Shown here: piece after piece, positions 11,971 to 22,563 of the stretch | Layout of the letters: every line of letters begins with the position of its first letter | How positions within the stretch are numbered: position 1 is the stretch's first letter | Made by a program: the position numbers and the translations under genes | Notes under the pieces: generated by a model | What the model was told of the DNA's origin: nothing | Seen by the model: only the letters and a program-made list of their open reading frames with translations | Databases searched by the model: none | Assembly: GCF_000264995.1 (NCBI RefSeq) | Contig: NW_006767445.1 | Span: 256,370-320,369, forward strand | Origin: Punctularia strigosozonata HHB-11173 SS5 | Taxonomy: Eukaryota > Basidiomycota > Agaricomycetes > Corticiales > Punctulariaceae | Direction of reading: 5' to 3' | DNA length: 64,000 nucleotides

Positions 11971-14900
11971 ATGCCCTTGCTCCCCAACCTCAAGCCGATC
12001 CATGGCTCGGCGTCCAAGACGTTCTCGGTTCCTCCGCTCGATGGCTCGCTTACAATCCCCGAAATATACGACTGGCACGCGGAACATAGTCCAGATCATC
12101 CGCTGTTCACATATAACACGAGTGCCACCGATAAGGTCGTGATCACTTTCAAGCAGGGTGTTCATGCCATCCATCGCGCAGGAGGTTTTCTCTCGGACAG
12201 GCTCGTTCAGTTACGAATCCACCCTTCGGACGTCGACGGCCCTGTGATTGCGATATTCGCCGCTTCAGGTTCGTAGCTTGCCTCGCTCGTGGCCTTGCCC
12301 CGCACCCAATGTTTTCCTTCTAGACACGGTCACGTATTTCCACTCGTGGCTTGGCCTGGTGAGGGCCGGTTACGTCGTGTGCCACCTCTCGACCCGTAAC
12401 TCTGCGCCCGCCATCGCTCACCTTCTAGAAAAAGTGGGTGCGCAACACCTCCTCGTTTCCGGGGAGTCCGGCCTGCAGTCCGTCGCTCGCGAAGCCCTCG
12501 AGAAGATCGGGAAGGATTGGTCCACTTTCGTCTCGGAGATGCCAGCGTACCCGGACCTTTTCAACGATCAGCCCGTTCAGTTGTTGCCGAAGAGGAAGTT
12601 TTCAGCCTCCGGCAAAGTCTGTTATCTTCACTCATCTGGTGCGCATATGATTCTGATCGCGTTCGGGCGAGACGATGCTCACCTTGCACCTCTCCAGGCT
12701 CGACGGCTTTCCCGAAACCCCTTGCATGGACTCACGAGAGCTGGCTTACGAGCGCAAACGGCATACGTATGTGTTCCTGTTCCGCTGTACGATCGATCTT
12801 TGGCTCACCTCAGCGGACAGTCTTGTCAAAGGTCGACCTATGTAGCCAGCTCGTATCGTTTCACGCCATTCCGATGTTTCATGGACTTGGAGTCTTCGCA
12901 GTGCTGTATACGGTACGTTGCATACGCGCCAACACGGAGCATCCTGGCTGATGCGGTCTGCAGGCATTCAGTGGCGCGACCCTCGCTGCTTTCAAGCCTC
13001 AGTCACCTGCAATGACTGTGTCCCCGGAAACCACCTGGGAAGGTATCATGGAAGCTCAGGTCGATTACATACAGGTTGCCCCGCATTTCATCGAGGTTGG
13101 CCAAACGTTACCAAATGGTCTATCACTCTAAGCTCATTTAATTTGGAGGTTTGGGCTCGAGATCCGTACAAAGTGGACCATATGGCGAAGCTAAAGGGCG
13201 TGGTTAGTGCGCTTGTGTATCCTTCGACCCTGCTAATCTATACTGATAATTTCAATCATTCTGCCAGCTTTATGGGGGAGGGCCATTGAATAAGCATGTT
13301 GGTGACGGGATGGTCAACAAAGGCGTGACCGTATATAATCTCTACGGCTCAACGGAAGTGGGGTTGATGGTTCCGATTTTGCCTGGTAGGTGTTGGCTAC
13401 TTGCGAGGTAGCTGCAACTCTGATGAACGCGAAAAGATGCTCCTGGAAAGGACTGGGAATATTTCCAACTCGTGCCCACCCTGCATACCGAATACCTGCC
13501 ATTCGGCGATGGGACTTACGAGTTGGTTGTGGTTGTAAGTATCATCTCCTCGAGCCCAGAGACTGACGCGTTGACAACGGCTTTCAGAACGATGGTGTGC
13601 AAAAACCTCTCGTGCTCAACAGTAAATGGGAGGGCATAGACGCGTATGCCACAAGCGATCTTCTGACCCCCCATCCGACGAAGAAAGGGTACTGGTCGGT
13701 ATACGGAAGGACCGACGACCAGATCATGCTCTCAACGGGAGAGAAGGTTATCGTTGCTCAGACATTCGATCACGAACTATTCTAACATCCACTCTTATAG
13801 ACCAATCCGGGCCCTCTAGGTGCGAATCTCGGATCACTCACTGCACGCGCTCATGGCAATCCTGATCCCCTTCTAGAGGCCATCCTATGCCAAGACCATC
13901 GAATTCAAGCCGCTTTGATGTTCGGTCGAGGTCGGTTCCAGAACGGAGTCATTATACAACCAACGCCAGAGTACGCTTTCCACCCGGAGGATCAGGTCAG
14001 ACTCGTGGCGTTTCGTCACGACATCTGGCCGACGGTCGAACGGATGAACGCATACGCGCCGCAGCATTCTCGGTTGTTCAAGGAGGTACGTTCTTAGATT
14101 CTTGCACGATTCGCTCTTGACGTAACAAACCTTTCATAGATGATCATGGTTGCTTCACCCTTCAAGCCCTTTCAATACACGAGCAAAGGTACCATTCGCC
14201 GCCAGGTTACTCTGCAGGAATATCAAGAAGAGATCGAAGCTCTGTATGCCTCTGTGGAGGAATCCACGCAAGCCGACATCCCGGCGCCTGTAGAATGGAC
14301 GCTGGATTTGACGAAGGATTTCGTGAGAAAGGTCGTCAACAGTGTTCTTACTATGCCTGTTCAGGACGAGAACGACCTCTTTCAGCACGGTTGCGACAGG
14401 TGGGTCGTAATATGAAGCAACTACGTCCTATCTTACTGACATATGCATGCAGTCTTCAAGCAACTTGGATACGAAACACCTTATCTCGTGCACTACGTGA
14501 TGCCGTTGTGGGATCCGATAAGGCTGTACCCTTCGATCTCGTGTATGCCAACCCAACCATTTCCGCGCTCGCGAATTTCGCCCGTCAAGCCGTGTCTTCA
14601 AAGCGCGATGGAGCAGATAGCTATCCTTCGAAGAAGGAGCAGCTCCTAGCGTTGGTCGAGAAGTATACTAAAGACTTCCCGGCACGCAAGTCGGAAGGCC
14701 TGCCAAGCACCGCGCGCGACGGGCATGTAGTTATCCTGACCGGTACCACCGGGGGACTTGGCTCGGCCTTGTTGGACGCGTTGTTCTCATCCACGAGCGT
14801 GCGCAAGGTATATGCGCTCAATCGGCGGTCGACGAAAGGCCGATCTCTCGAGGAGCGGCAGAAGGCCATTCTTCTCGATCGCGCCCTCAATGTCGAGCTG

Positions 14901-16087
14901 GTCGACTCCGATAAAGTGTCTCTCCTGGAGGTTGATATGACTTTGCCCACATTCGGCCTTGATGAGCAGATGTTTGAGGAGGTATGTGCTCGAGCTTGTG
15001 TTGATGATTTCTGCTCACTCATTCTGAACAGCTGCGAACCTCTGTTACGAGAATCATCCACAACGGTATGAATACATGCCTCCTCCCATGGAGATAGATA
15101 TTCAGCGCCATATTCAGCATATCGCGTCGACTTCAACGTCTCATTGACATCTTTCGAACCGCAGCTTGTTATCGTTCGTAATCTGATAAACTTCGCCCTT
15201 TCGTCACCTCTAGCAGCACCTCCGGCTATACTTTTCACCAGCAGCGTCGGTGTCCTGAGAGGTGCGCTACCAGCGAGGGCGGGTGAGTTTTCACGATTGA
15301 TCTGTCGGCAGGCGCTCGGCTCGACGAACCGGCCAAGGAGGTCGTCTTGGAGGAACCGGACTCGGCCATTGGCAGTGGCTATACAGAGTCGAAATGGGTC
15401 GCTGAAAGGATCCTGCAACGTGCATCGGCTGCCGTACCGGACCTGCGAACAATCGTCGTACGCGTAGGGCAGATGGCTGGTGGAAAGGCCGGGGACTGGA
15501 ATGCCGCCGAATGGCTGCCGTCTCTGATCGCCTCGGGACCCGTCATCAAATGCCTGCCGGACATACCGTCGGTGAGGACACGGCACATCGTCGTCTACTT
15601 ACTATTGCTGATGTATGCCTCATAGGACATCGCTTGGATATCGCTCGATGGAGCTGCGAACGCCATGCTCGACTTCACGCTTGCCGACGCTCAAACAACC
15701 CCCGGCGTTTTGCATCTCGCCCATCCTCGTCCGATACCTTGGACCATGGTCATGAAGCATGTGTCCGAGCGCCTGAACGTCCCGCTGGTTCCATATGAGC
15801 GATGGCTGGACGCCCTCGAAAACGATCTGAAGGACACTTCGAAAACGGAGGTTGAACACATGCTTGAAAATCCCGCTTTACGGCTGTTGCCCTTCTATCA
15901 GTCCGTGGCCGCCGTGATCAACGTCCAGGACAAACACGCGGGTTACGAGGCAGCAGGCATACCTATGTTGGACCTGCAAAACGCGACTTCTGTCTCTCCT
16001 TCTCTGAGGGACATGCAACCACTCACGTTGGCGGACGTTGACCAATGGCTTGAGTACTGGAAGAGGGTTGGGCTCCTTCATGTTTGA
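11971..16087 (+). CDS. NRPS-like A-T-R enzyme (adenylation, carrier, thioester reductase)
   Basis: Seventeen exons: 11971-12268, 12324-12638, 12698-12766, 12821-12912, 12964-13095, 13149-13202, 13268-13385, 13437-13534, 13588-13746, 13801-13819, 13877-14085, 14140-14399, 14453-14981, 15032-15065, 15118-15261, 15312-15571 and 15626-16087. All introns are 50-65 nt and in phase; the product is 1083 aa. The adenylation domain (1 to ~510) has HSSGSTAFPK, a FHAIPMFHGLG stretch, NLYGSTEVG and GRTDDQIML. The carrier domain shows GCDSLQA with the phosphopantetheine Ser, split by an intron. The reductase domain (from ~690) has TGTTGGLG and GYTESKW (Tyr-x3-Lys). The family activates a carboxylic acid as an adenylate, loads it on the carrier, and releases it by NAD(P)H reduction as an aldehyde or alcohol. 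There is no condensation domain. The substrate (aryl, alpha-keto or amino acid) cannot be told from sequence alone. The gene appears intact and is the core of the accessory block. Confidence 0.93.
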
Positions 16088-16478
16088 AACATATGGTTTA
16101 TGTATCGAAGGCAATCCTCCACATGGCCTCGTTTAACCACATGTGAATGGTCGATATCCCCCATCGCTCATAGTGTGGGCTCTGCAATCCTAGATAAAGT
16201 CAGGCTCGAAACGCACCAATACACACGACTTGCGAATTTAATCGCTTTTTATTGATGCTGGCCGTTCGCCACAACGCATGGAAGAGGCACTCCACCACCC
16301 TTTTGAAAGCCCGTTATGCAACCTCGATGAATCTGGGCAATTGAATTCTTATGGGGGAGCTGAAGCTTAAGCTTTCCAATCCTCTCGCGCCGCACTTGAT
16401 GACATCATGCCTCTCCTACACGACCGGAAGCTGTCGAGTGTTCATCGATTGCATCCTTCACGGGACACAGTGTAAATC
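16088..16478. other. Short intergenic spacer
   Basis: About 390 bp between the NRPS-like stop and the next ATG. It should hold the 3' end of the former and the promoter of the latter. No gene or repeat was recognised. Confidence 0.5.
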
Positions 16479-17083
16479 ATGGACAAAAATCCGACGAACG
16501 ATACAGCGCATGGCTCGTCGACCGGCGGCGGAGCGGGTGCCAAGATCCGGTGAGCCTCACGTTTTCCTGGTTGGCGTTGGCCGCTTGACTGAGATTATGA
16601 AGTGGGGCATGGGAGGTCGTGCACGGCGCAGGAGAGAGCCTCCGCGGCAACGTCCTCGACTTCGTCGACAACCTCGGTTTCGGGAATCCGCGCCCCGCCC
16701 AGCCGTCGCACGTCTACGCCAGCGAACGCGGTACCACGGAAATCCAGCGAGGCATGACCCGCCTGCACGGGCACGGAACGGCGTCCACCGGTCCGGGAGG
16801 CACCCACGATGGCGTTTCCGCACCGACGGGATCACATCCTTCCGGATTTAACGACGGCACTCGCGGTGCAAGCGGAACTACAACGGGGAATGACCACGAC
16901 GGCGGCGATAGCGGCTATGGCTATGGAGCAGGTGTAGGGAAAGTGCCACTGAACACGTACGAGACAAGCACGACTGGGGGCAACGGGGACGTGGGTATCC
17001 AGCGCGCGACAGAAGCGTTGGGGATGACCGTTGGGCCGGGTGGAGAGGTCCCGACGTCAGGCGGTGCATCAAGGCGGATGTGA
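16479..17083 (+). CDS. Small Gly-rich stress-type protein (paralogue 1)
   Basis: Two exons, 16479-16549 and 16603-17083, with a 53-nt GT-AG intron, give 183 aa. The N-terminal core reads GAGAKIRGAWEVVHGAGE followed by SLRGNVLDFVDN; the remaining ~120 residues are Gly/Thr/His/Ser-rich and probably disordered. The same core with an intron at the same codon occurs in the small gene at 26441-26875, so the two are paralogues. The amphipathic core recalls CsbD-like or hydrophilin-type fungal stress proteins, but I cannot name a defined family. No signal peptide or membrane segment is visible. It sits between the NRPS-like enzyme and a PKS remnant, with no evidence of a role in that pathway. Confidence 0.7.
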
Positions 17084-17280
17084 CTGCGAATGATGGGCAG
17101 AGTCGAAGTGAGCTTGCCTGAATATCCTCGAGTAAACAATGACGACTCAAACCAGATTGGTTGCAGGTCGCGTGGTTTGAAGGAGGTATATCTTAGCGCG
17201 ATATGTACTACGTCTGTGAGATGCCTAACATGAAACCTACTACCATAATGCACCTGCAAGCCGGCATCATACGCGGTTGC

Positions 17281-17915
17281 TCACTCGCACAACACTGTGA
17301 ACGGTGCCTTCAATTCCCGCATCCAATCGAAACCTCCGGTCTGTGGGCGCAAATTCTTGCGCGTCATGTCTTGCGCGGGGCTCGCGCTAGACAAGTTCTT
17401 CTCCTCCGTCCTCGTGCGTATGTCGTTCAAGGAGACGTCTGCTAAGAGCTGCATTTGGGTAATCTCCAAGCAGGGACGCAGGGCGGCGGATAGTCTTGCA
17501 GCAGATAGGGAATCAAGTCCATACGAGGACAATGGAGCGGCCGGGGAAAAATCGTCCGGCGATATGTCCAACTCGTGCATCACGAGATGATCGAGCGTCA
17601 ACTCGTTGACGTCTGCACCCTCTGATGGCTCGTCAGCCGTAAGCAGGTGCTCGAACACCGGTGATATACCGAGCCGGCCAGCCACACGATTCCAATGGAA
17701 GTCGGGGACGTACAGACCGAAAGGCCCGTCGGCGAGTCTGCGAATGCCGTCTTCAATACAATTGCAGAGTTCTATGAACCTTGTGAGTGACGATCATCAT
17801 CGCAACTTCGGGTGCGAGACCGACCTCGCGCCGTGAATCCCCAATCTGAAAGGTGCTTGAGATGAGATGCATTACGATGGTCCGCAATGGTACTATCAGT
17901 GATCATAGGAGCAAC
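17281..17915 (-). pseudogene. Truncated 3' end of a polyketide synthase (KR end plus ACP)
   Basis: Minus-strand sequence from an intron acceptor at 17916 reads VAPMITDST and LKHLSDWGFTAR. After a good GT-AG intron it continues as CIEDGIRRLADGPFGLY and FHWNRVAGRLGISPVF. This is the C-terminal part of a PKS ketoreductase region followed by a linker. A carrier domain with SYGLDSLSAARL follows; its Ser is the phosphopantetheine site. The frame stops at 17281 after a short tail. No ketosynthase, acyltransferase or further KR exons are found upstream, where a MITE-like element and an opposite-strand remnant begin. It is therefore a broken copy, though the remaining ~190 codons are undamaged and the splice sites are kept, pointing to recent truncation or to expression as a short protein. 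Confidence 0.75.
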
Positions 17916-17972
17916 CTGCAGGTGTAACTCAGAAAGCCGTCGGGGCATGATCATATAACCTATGAACCATGG

Positions 17973-18109
17973 CAAATGCATCAGGAAAAACCGGATTTGC
18001 TAAAAACCTCCTAAAACGTACTAAAACGTGCTCATTTAGTAGCTTTAGAGGGTTTCGGTACCCAATAAGCGACTCTTTCAATAGTCCAATTTTTCCTGAT
18101 GTGCATTTG
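17973..18109. mobile_element. MITE-like element with ~18-20 bp terminal inverted repeats
   Basis: The left end reads CAAATGCATCAGGAAAAA (17973-17990). The right end (18090-18109) is its reverse complement with a 2-nt insertion. About 100 bp of AT-rich DNA lies between, with CTAAAACGT repeated twice and no ORF. It lies exactly between two truncated megasynthase ends. No convincing target-site duplication could be seen, so the element class is open; a simple hairpin is the alternative. Confidence 0.55.
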
Positions 18110-18189
18110 GATATGGCTCAACAAGCCCCTCCAGAGCAACATTGGCCGCAGCGTAGTTCATCTATCAAAATATGTCAACTGAACTTGTC

Positions 18190-18820
18190 TGAGCAGCTTC
18201 AAGGCTGCCTGGAACACGGCCGAATGGTTCCCCTCGCTCGTGGCGTCCGGACCAATCCTGCGTCGACTTCCTGACCTAGACGCGGTGAGCATATTTTTCC
18301 ATGCCGTTACTACTCAACCTGATGTACCATGGACCAGGACATGGCCTGGATACCCCAGGCAGCTGCGGCCCGTGCTCTGGTCGAGATGTCGCTGGCACAG
18401 GACCTGGAGGCATATCCTGTCTTGCATTTGGCACATCCTCACCCTGTCCCTTGGACGTCTCTCCTTCGGTCAATATTCATGGAGCTCAACGTAGAGTTGG
18501 TCTCGTATTCCGACTGGTTGGACGCGCTAGAGGAGAATTTTAAAGACAAAACCAAAACGGAAGTGCAACTTATGCGAGAGAATCCAGCACTACGTCTACT
18601 CGCGTTCTTCAAGTCGGCCGGGAGAACGATTGGACAAAATTCTGGTAAGGATCGTGGTCGGGAAGCGATGGCGCTCCCGATGATGGATATGTCCAGGGCG
18701 AAGGAAATTGCACCGAGCTTGGGCAAGCTGCAGCCGCTTGGAACAGAGGACGTTCGACACTGGCTGGAGTATTGGAAAGGCGTGGGCTTGCTGCCCCGAA
18801 GCCCGGATGCTACGCATTAA
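18190..18820 (+). pseudogene. Truncated 3' end of a second NRPS-like reductase
   Basis: Exons ~18201-18284 and 18338-18820, separated by a 53-nt GT-AG intron, match the last two exons of the intact NRPS-like gene with the intron at the same codon. WNTAEWFPSLVASGP here aligns with WNAAEWLPSLIASGP there, and LHLAHPHPVPWT with LHLAHPRPIPWT. SDWLDALEENFKDKTKTEV and HWLEYWKGVGLL also have clear counterparts. Similarity is roughly half of residues, so this is not a recent local duplicate. The adenylation, carrier and Rossmann parts are absent, and upstream similarity fades near 18170. The surviving frame (about 189 codons) is open to the stop at 18818-18820. It cannot be a working A-T-R enzyme. Confidence 0.8.
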
Positions 18821-19752
18821 CTCCGTGAACCTGTACCTTAAGATATGTAGATGTACCAGTGAATGCAGTTTGGGATCAGTCGATTGCCATGCGCTAATAA
18901 GGTCTCACGACCGGGCGCGCGGCTGGGAGATGGCGTGCATTACGTAAATCTACCTACCTACCTGCTGTACGTTGCCTCACCACATCTACCGTTATACCCG
19001 GTAGCCATAGCCCACATGGGGTACCGGATAACGAAGTGCACTGTGTGGAATGCATCCGTGATGGCTTTTCACGTTCGGTTGTTTGGCTTGACCAGCTGGT
19101 CCTCATTCAAACCCATCATTACTGGACAATGGTGAGCCTACAGCTTACGGATTCTGCTACCTCATGGCTCCTCATCGACTCCCTGACAGGACCCCCTTGT
19201 GTCTCCCCGAACAATGCTCCGTTGTGAGCGCATCTCGGGAGAAGTGAGATGGCCTGCCGACTTGCCGTAACATGTCTCGATACGGAGGCTCTCATCGCAG
19301 TTTGTTCAATGGTGCGCGTCATCTCAGCGAATCCAGCATCACTTCTTCCCATGGATGACTCGATAAAGACGCCTGGTCTTACATTGGGTTGCCCCCGACC
19401 TCCGTACCGAGCCATGTTGTTGCCGGGGCTCGCTTGCTCAGCGTGGCAGAATGTTCCACGTTTGGCAGCGCTCCTTCTCTACCTGAATGGGAAGCGCCAT
19501 CATCTATGTCAAGAATGTGTTGACACGGCACCGTGTCTTTTTCCTAAACGTTGCTCCAGCCGATACGCTTCCTCCATGCCTCATGGGAAGACAATGCGGT
19601 CACCAGGTCGTCTGTGAACATGCCGGCGTTTGACGAGCATACCAGCACCGTCCTGATCATTATATGAGGGTACATAACCGTCTGCGTGTGCTTGATCACG
19701 TCCTCGTAACCCTCCTCATCACACACAACTTCGGCGAGACGACCTGCCTGTC
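18821..19752. other. Intergenic region before the first P450
   Basis: About 930 bp without a gene I can name. The minus-strand frame at 19544-19726 (MFTDDLVTALSSHEAWRKR) looks protein-like but has no visible start, partner exon or known domain. A short (CTAC)n run occurs near 18950-18965. The P450 promoter should lie at the 3' end. Confidence 0.4.
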
Positions 19753-22205
19753 ATGGCCCATAACATGCTTGTTCTCACTGTGACGTGCCCGATTCTATGG
19801 GGTCTGTGGTATCTGTACCGCAGGTCCGTGACCAAGTCTGCAATCAAATACCTTCCCGGCCCTCCTGCGCAGTCGTTCATGACAGGTGAGAATATTGGCC
19901 GATTCCTCCTTCACGATAGCGAATAACACACTCTAGGCAACTTGAAGCAGCTATTCTCGTTCGAAGGGTTACCGTTCCACCATATGTTAGCTTCGAAGTA
20001 CGGGGGCGTGGCACAAATCAATGCTCTGTTCGGGGTAGATATCCTCACCCTTCGATGATTTCAACTCATCATCCTCACTCTTATCGCCTCTTCTACAGGA
20101 CCAGCAACTGTACATCTCCGATCCTCGTGCCCTGCACCACATTCTCGTCAAGGATCAATATGTGTTTGAGGAGAGTTCGGGTTTCCTGGTGTACGTAGAT
20201 CCGAGACAGTTTCGATGCTTCAGCTCATGCCGTATCCGCAGCTCCAATCGGGTCATATTCGGCGCTGGACTGCTTTCTAGCATTGGTACGCAGCTTCTCG
20301 AGCCGTGTCAGTGCATTTATTCTTATTCTGAAGCTCATCATCAGGGGAGCAACACCGACAGTTGGTCACAGTGGCCGTACGGAACGGCGGATGGTTGACT
20401 TCGTTTATGCAACAGGCAGCGAAAAATGCTGAACCCAGTGTTCTCTCCCAAGCATATGCGCGCTCTCGTGCCCATCTTTTACGATGTCACTGAACAGGTA
20501 ATGTATACCCTGATATTCGATCCCTCTTCATCTGCCGACGCTTCTGCTGCAGCTTCGCGACGTCTTCGCCAGGAAAATCCAGTCGGGGGAGGAAGAAATC
20601 GATATCCTGAAGTGGATGTCGAGAGCTGCCCTCGAATTCGTGGGCGTAGGAGGTATCGGCTACTCATTCCAAGCCCTGGATGAAAACGTCGATAACGTCT
20701 ACGCAAACGCTGCCAAGAAGCTACCGTAGGCTTTTGCATCACTATGGAATTCCAGGACCGTCTGACGGCCACTGATTCCCTGCAGCTCAGCCTTGTTTAC
20801 GCTGATTCCGTTCCGGCCGCTCTGGACGCTCGCTGACGAAACGCTGCCGCTCGGGCTCCGGCGCTTCCTTGTCAAGCACCTCCCGTTCAAACGCGTCAAG
20901 GAGATCCGCACTATCGTTGATGTCATGCATAACCAGAGCCTCGAGGTGTATGAGAAGAAAAAGGCGGCCATCGTGGCAGGTGATGGGTCCATCAACTCTC
21001 AGGTCGGCGATGGGAAGGATATCATGAGTGTCCTGCGTCAGTCATGCCTTCACCGTGGATGGGGAGTAGCGTCGCTGACGCGTAGTCGCAGTGTGCGCAA
21101 ACATGGAAGCGTCTGAGAAAGATCGTCTTTCGGAAGAAGAGCTTGTCGCACAGATGAACACCCTGCTGTTTGCTGCACAGGTCAGTGTCGGTCGCCACTG
21201 ACGTATTTGATTCTCCTCACGCCATACCACAGCATACGACGAGCTCTGCATTGTCTCGTATCCTATACATGCTATCGAACGACCAGGCAAGGCAAGGGAG
21301 GTTGCGCAAGGAGGTGACGGAAGCGCGCGAAGAACACGGAAACTTGGACTATGATAAATTGATGGGACTTCGTAGGTCTATTCTTTATCGATCGTATCGG
21401 CCAGCTCATGATGGTTCCAGCGTTCCTTGACGCAATCTGTCGCGAGACCCTGCGACTGTAAGTCCGGAAGATGTGCCATAGAAAAATAGCTGATTGACGG
21501 ACGTGCCCAGGCATGCGCCCTCCACTGTTCAAATGCGCACGTAAGTAGTCAAGTGAGACTTCGTGAGCATTTCGATCTAAGGTTATCACAGCGCTAGAAA
21601 GGACATATCCATACCTCTGAGCTGGCCAGTGACCCTCACCAACGGCCAGACCATCACCGAGCTGCCTGTGCGCAACAACCAGACAGTGCTCGTCTCCATT
21701 GCGGGCACGAACCGGAGCCCCCTCATCTGGGGCAAGGACGCGGCGGAGTGGCGCCCCGAGCGCTGGCTTGAGCCACTCCCGGAGAGTGTCGCAGCAGCAA
21801 AGGTGCCCGGCGTGTATTCAAACCTGTAAGTCTGTGTCTTTGAGGAGGCCGTAACGATGGTGATAGAATGTGTGTAGGTTGACGTTCATTGGCGGAGGCA
21901 GAGCATGCATGTATGGAGTTCATCCCTATGTAACATTATGGCTGATACTGATACATCTCAACTGAAGCGGCTTCAAATTCTCTGAGCTAGAAATGAGTAA
22001 GTCTATGTTTGCTCCTACCGTCTCTCCTAATTATACAATATATATTTTAGAGGTCGTCCTATCCGTGCTCGTCGAGAACTTCGTGTTCCAACCATCCAAG
22101 CACGAGATTGTGTGGCGCCTGAGCGCTGTGCAGATCCCATCTGTCAAGGGACGCGAGAACGAACCGGCGCACCTGCCGATGAAGCTCTCGTTCGCGAAGA
22201 AATGA
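19753..22205 (+). CDS. Cytochrome P450 monooxygenase (paralogue 1)
   Basis: Sixteen exons: 19753-19885, 19937-20034, 20099-20190, 20242-20285, 20345-20360, 20416-20497, 20553-20725, 20786-21036, 21092-21180, 21233-21371, 21421-21457, 21511-21540, 21592-21825, 21878-21910, 21968-21996 and 22051-22205. All are in phase; the product is 544 aa. An N-terminal membrane anchor (LVLTVTCPILWGLWYLY) precedes the Pro-rich hinge LPGPPAQS. The I-helix region has HTTSSALS. The K-helix E-x-x-R is ETLR, the PERF-like motif is WRPERW, and the heme loop is FIGGGRACIGFKF with the Cys ligand. It should be an ER-bound monooxygenase using a P450 reductase. The sequence is of the large basidiomycete-specific families, but I do not assign a CYP number. 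It lies 3 kb from the NRPS-like remnant and 358 bp upstream of the D-amino-acid oxidase, on the same strand. A close paralogue is at 60741-63350. Confidence 0.93.
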
Positions 22206-22496
22206 TGAGGAGTGCGCCTATGATCCTCGTTCCATGTTTCGACCCCTTGTTTGCGGCGCTTTGTCAGTTTGCGTCTGTATTCGTGTATTAAGGCATTATG
22301 TTCATTTTCGTGTCTGTGGATGCACAGGAGGTTTTGTCCGTACGTGTGATGATAACGCCGACCAAAAAGCAAACGCATGCACGAACACCTGAGTACTCTA
22401 CATGCCTTCGGCATTGGTCGGCATCTCCGGCTGTGAGTCTCACGGATCGCCGCCCCTTGGTCCCCTGGTCCTCTGCGCAGATAAAGCTCCGGCACA

Positions 22497-22505
22497 TGTA
22501 TAAGT
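22497..22505 (+). promoter_or_regulatory. TATA-like box of the D-amino-acid oxidase gene
   Basis: A TGTATAAGT motif lies about 60 bp before the ATG at 22564, within the 358-bp gap after the P450. Motif and spacing are the only evidence. Confidence 0.45.
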
Positions 22506-22563
22506 ACTGCTGCACGATGGCCTGTTATCAGCCTCCACCTTTGCCTCCGTACCTCTTCTCAGA

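Noticed and set aside
14621-15586. 321-codon minus-strand ORF
   Set aside because: Antisense to the reductase domain of the NRPS-like gene and without any domain.
20361-20414. Apparent stop and frameshift in P450 paralogue 1
   Set aside because: Explained by a 16-nt exon and a GT-AG intron at the same codon as in paralogue 2; the gene is intact.
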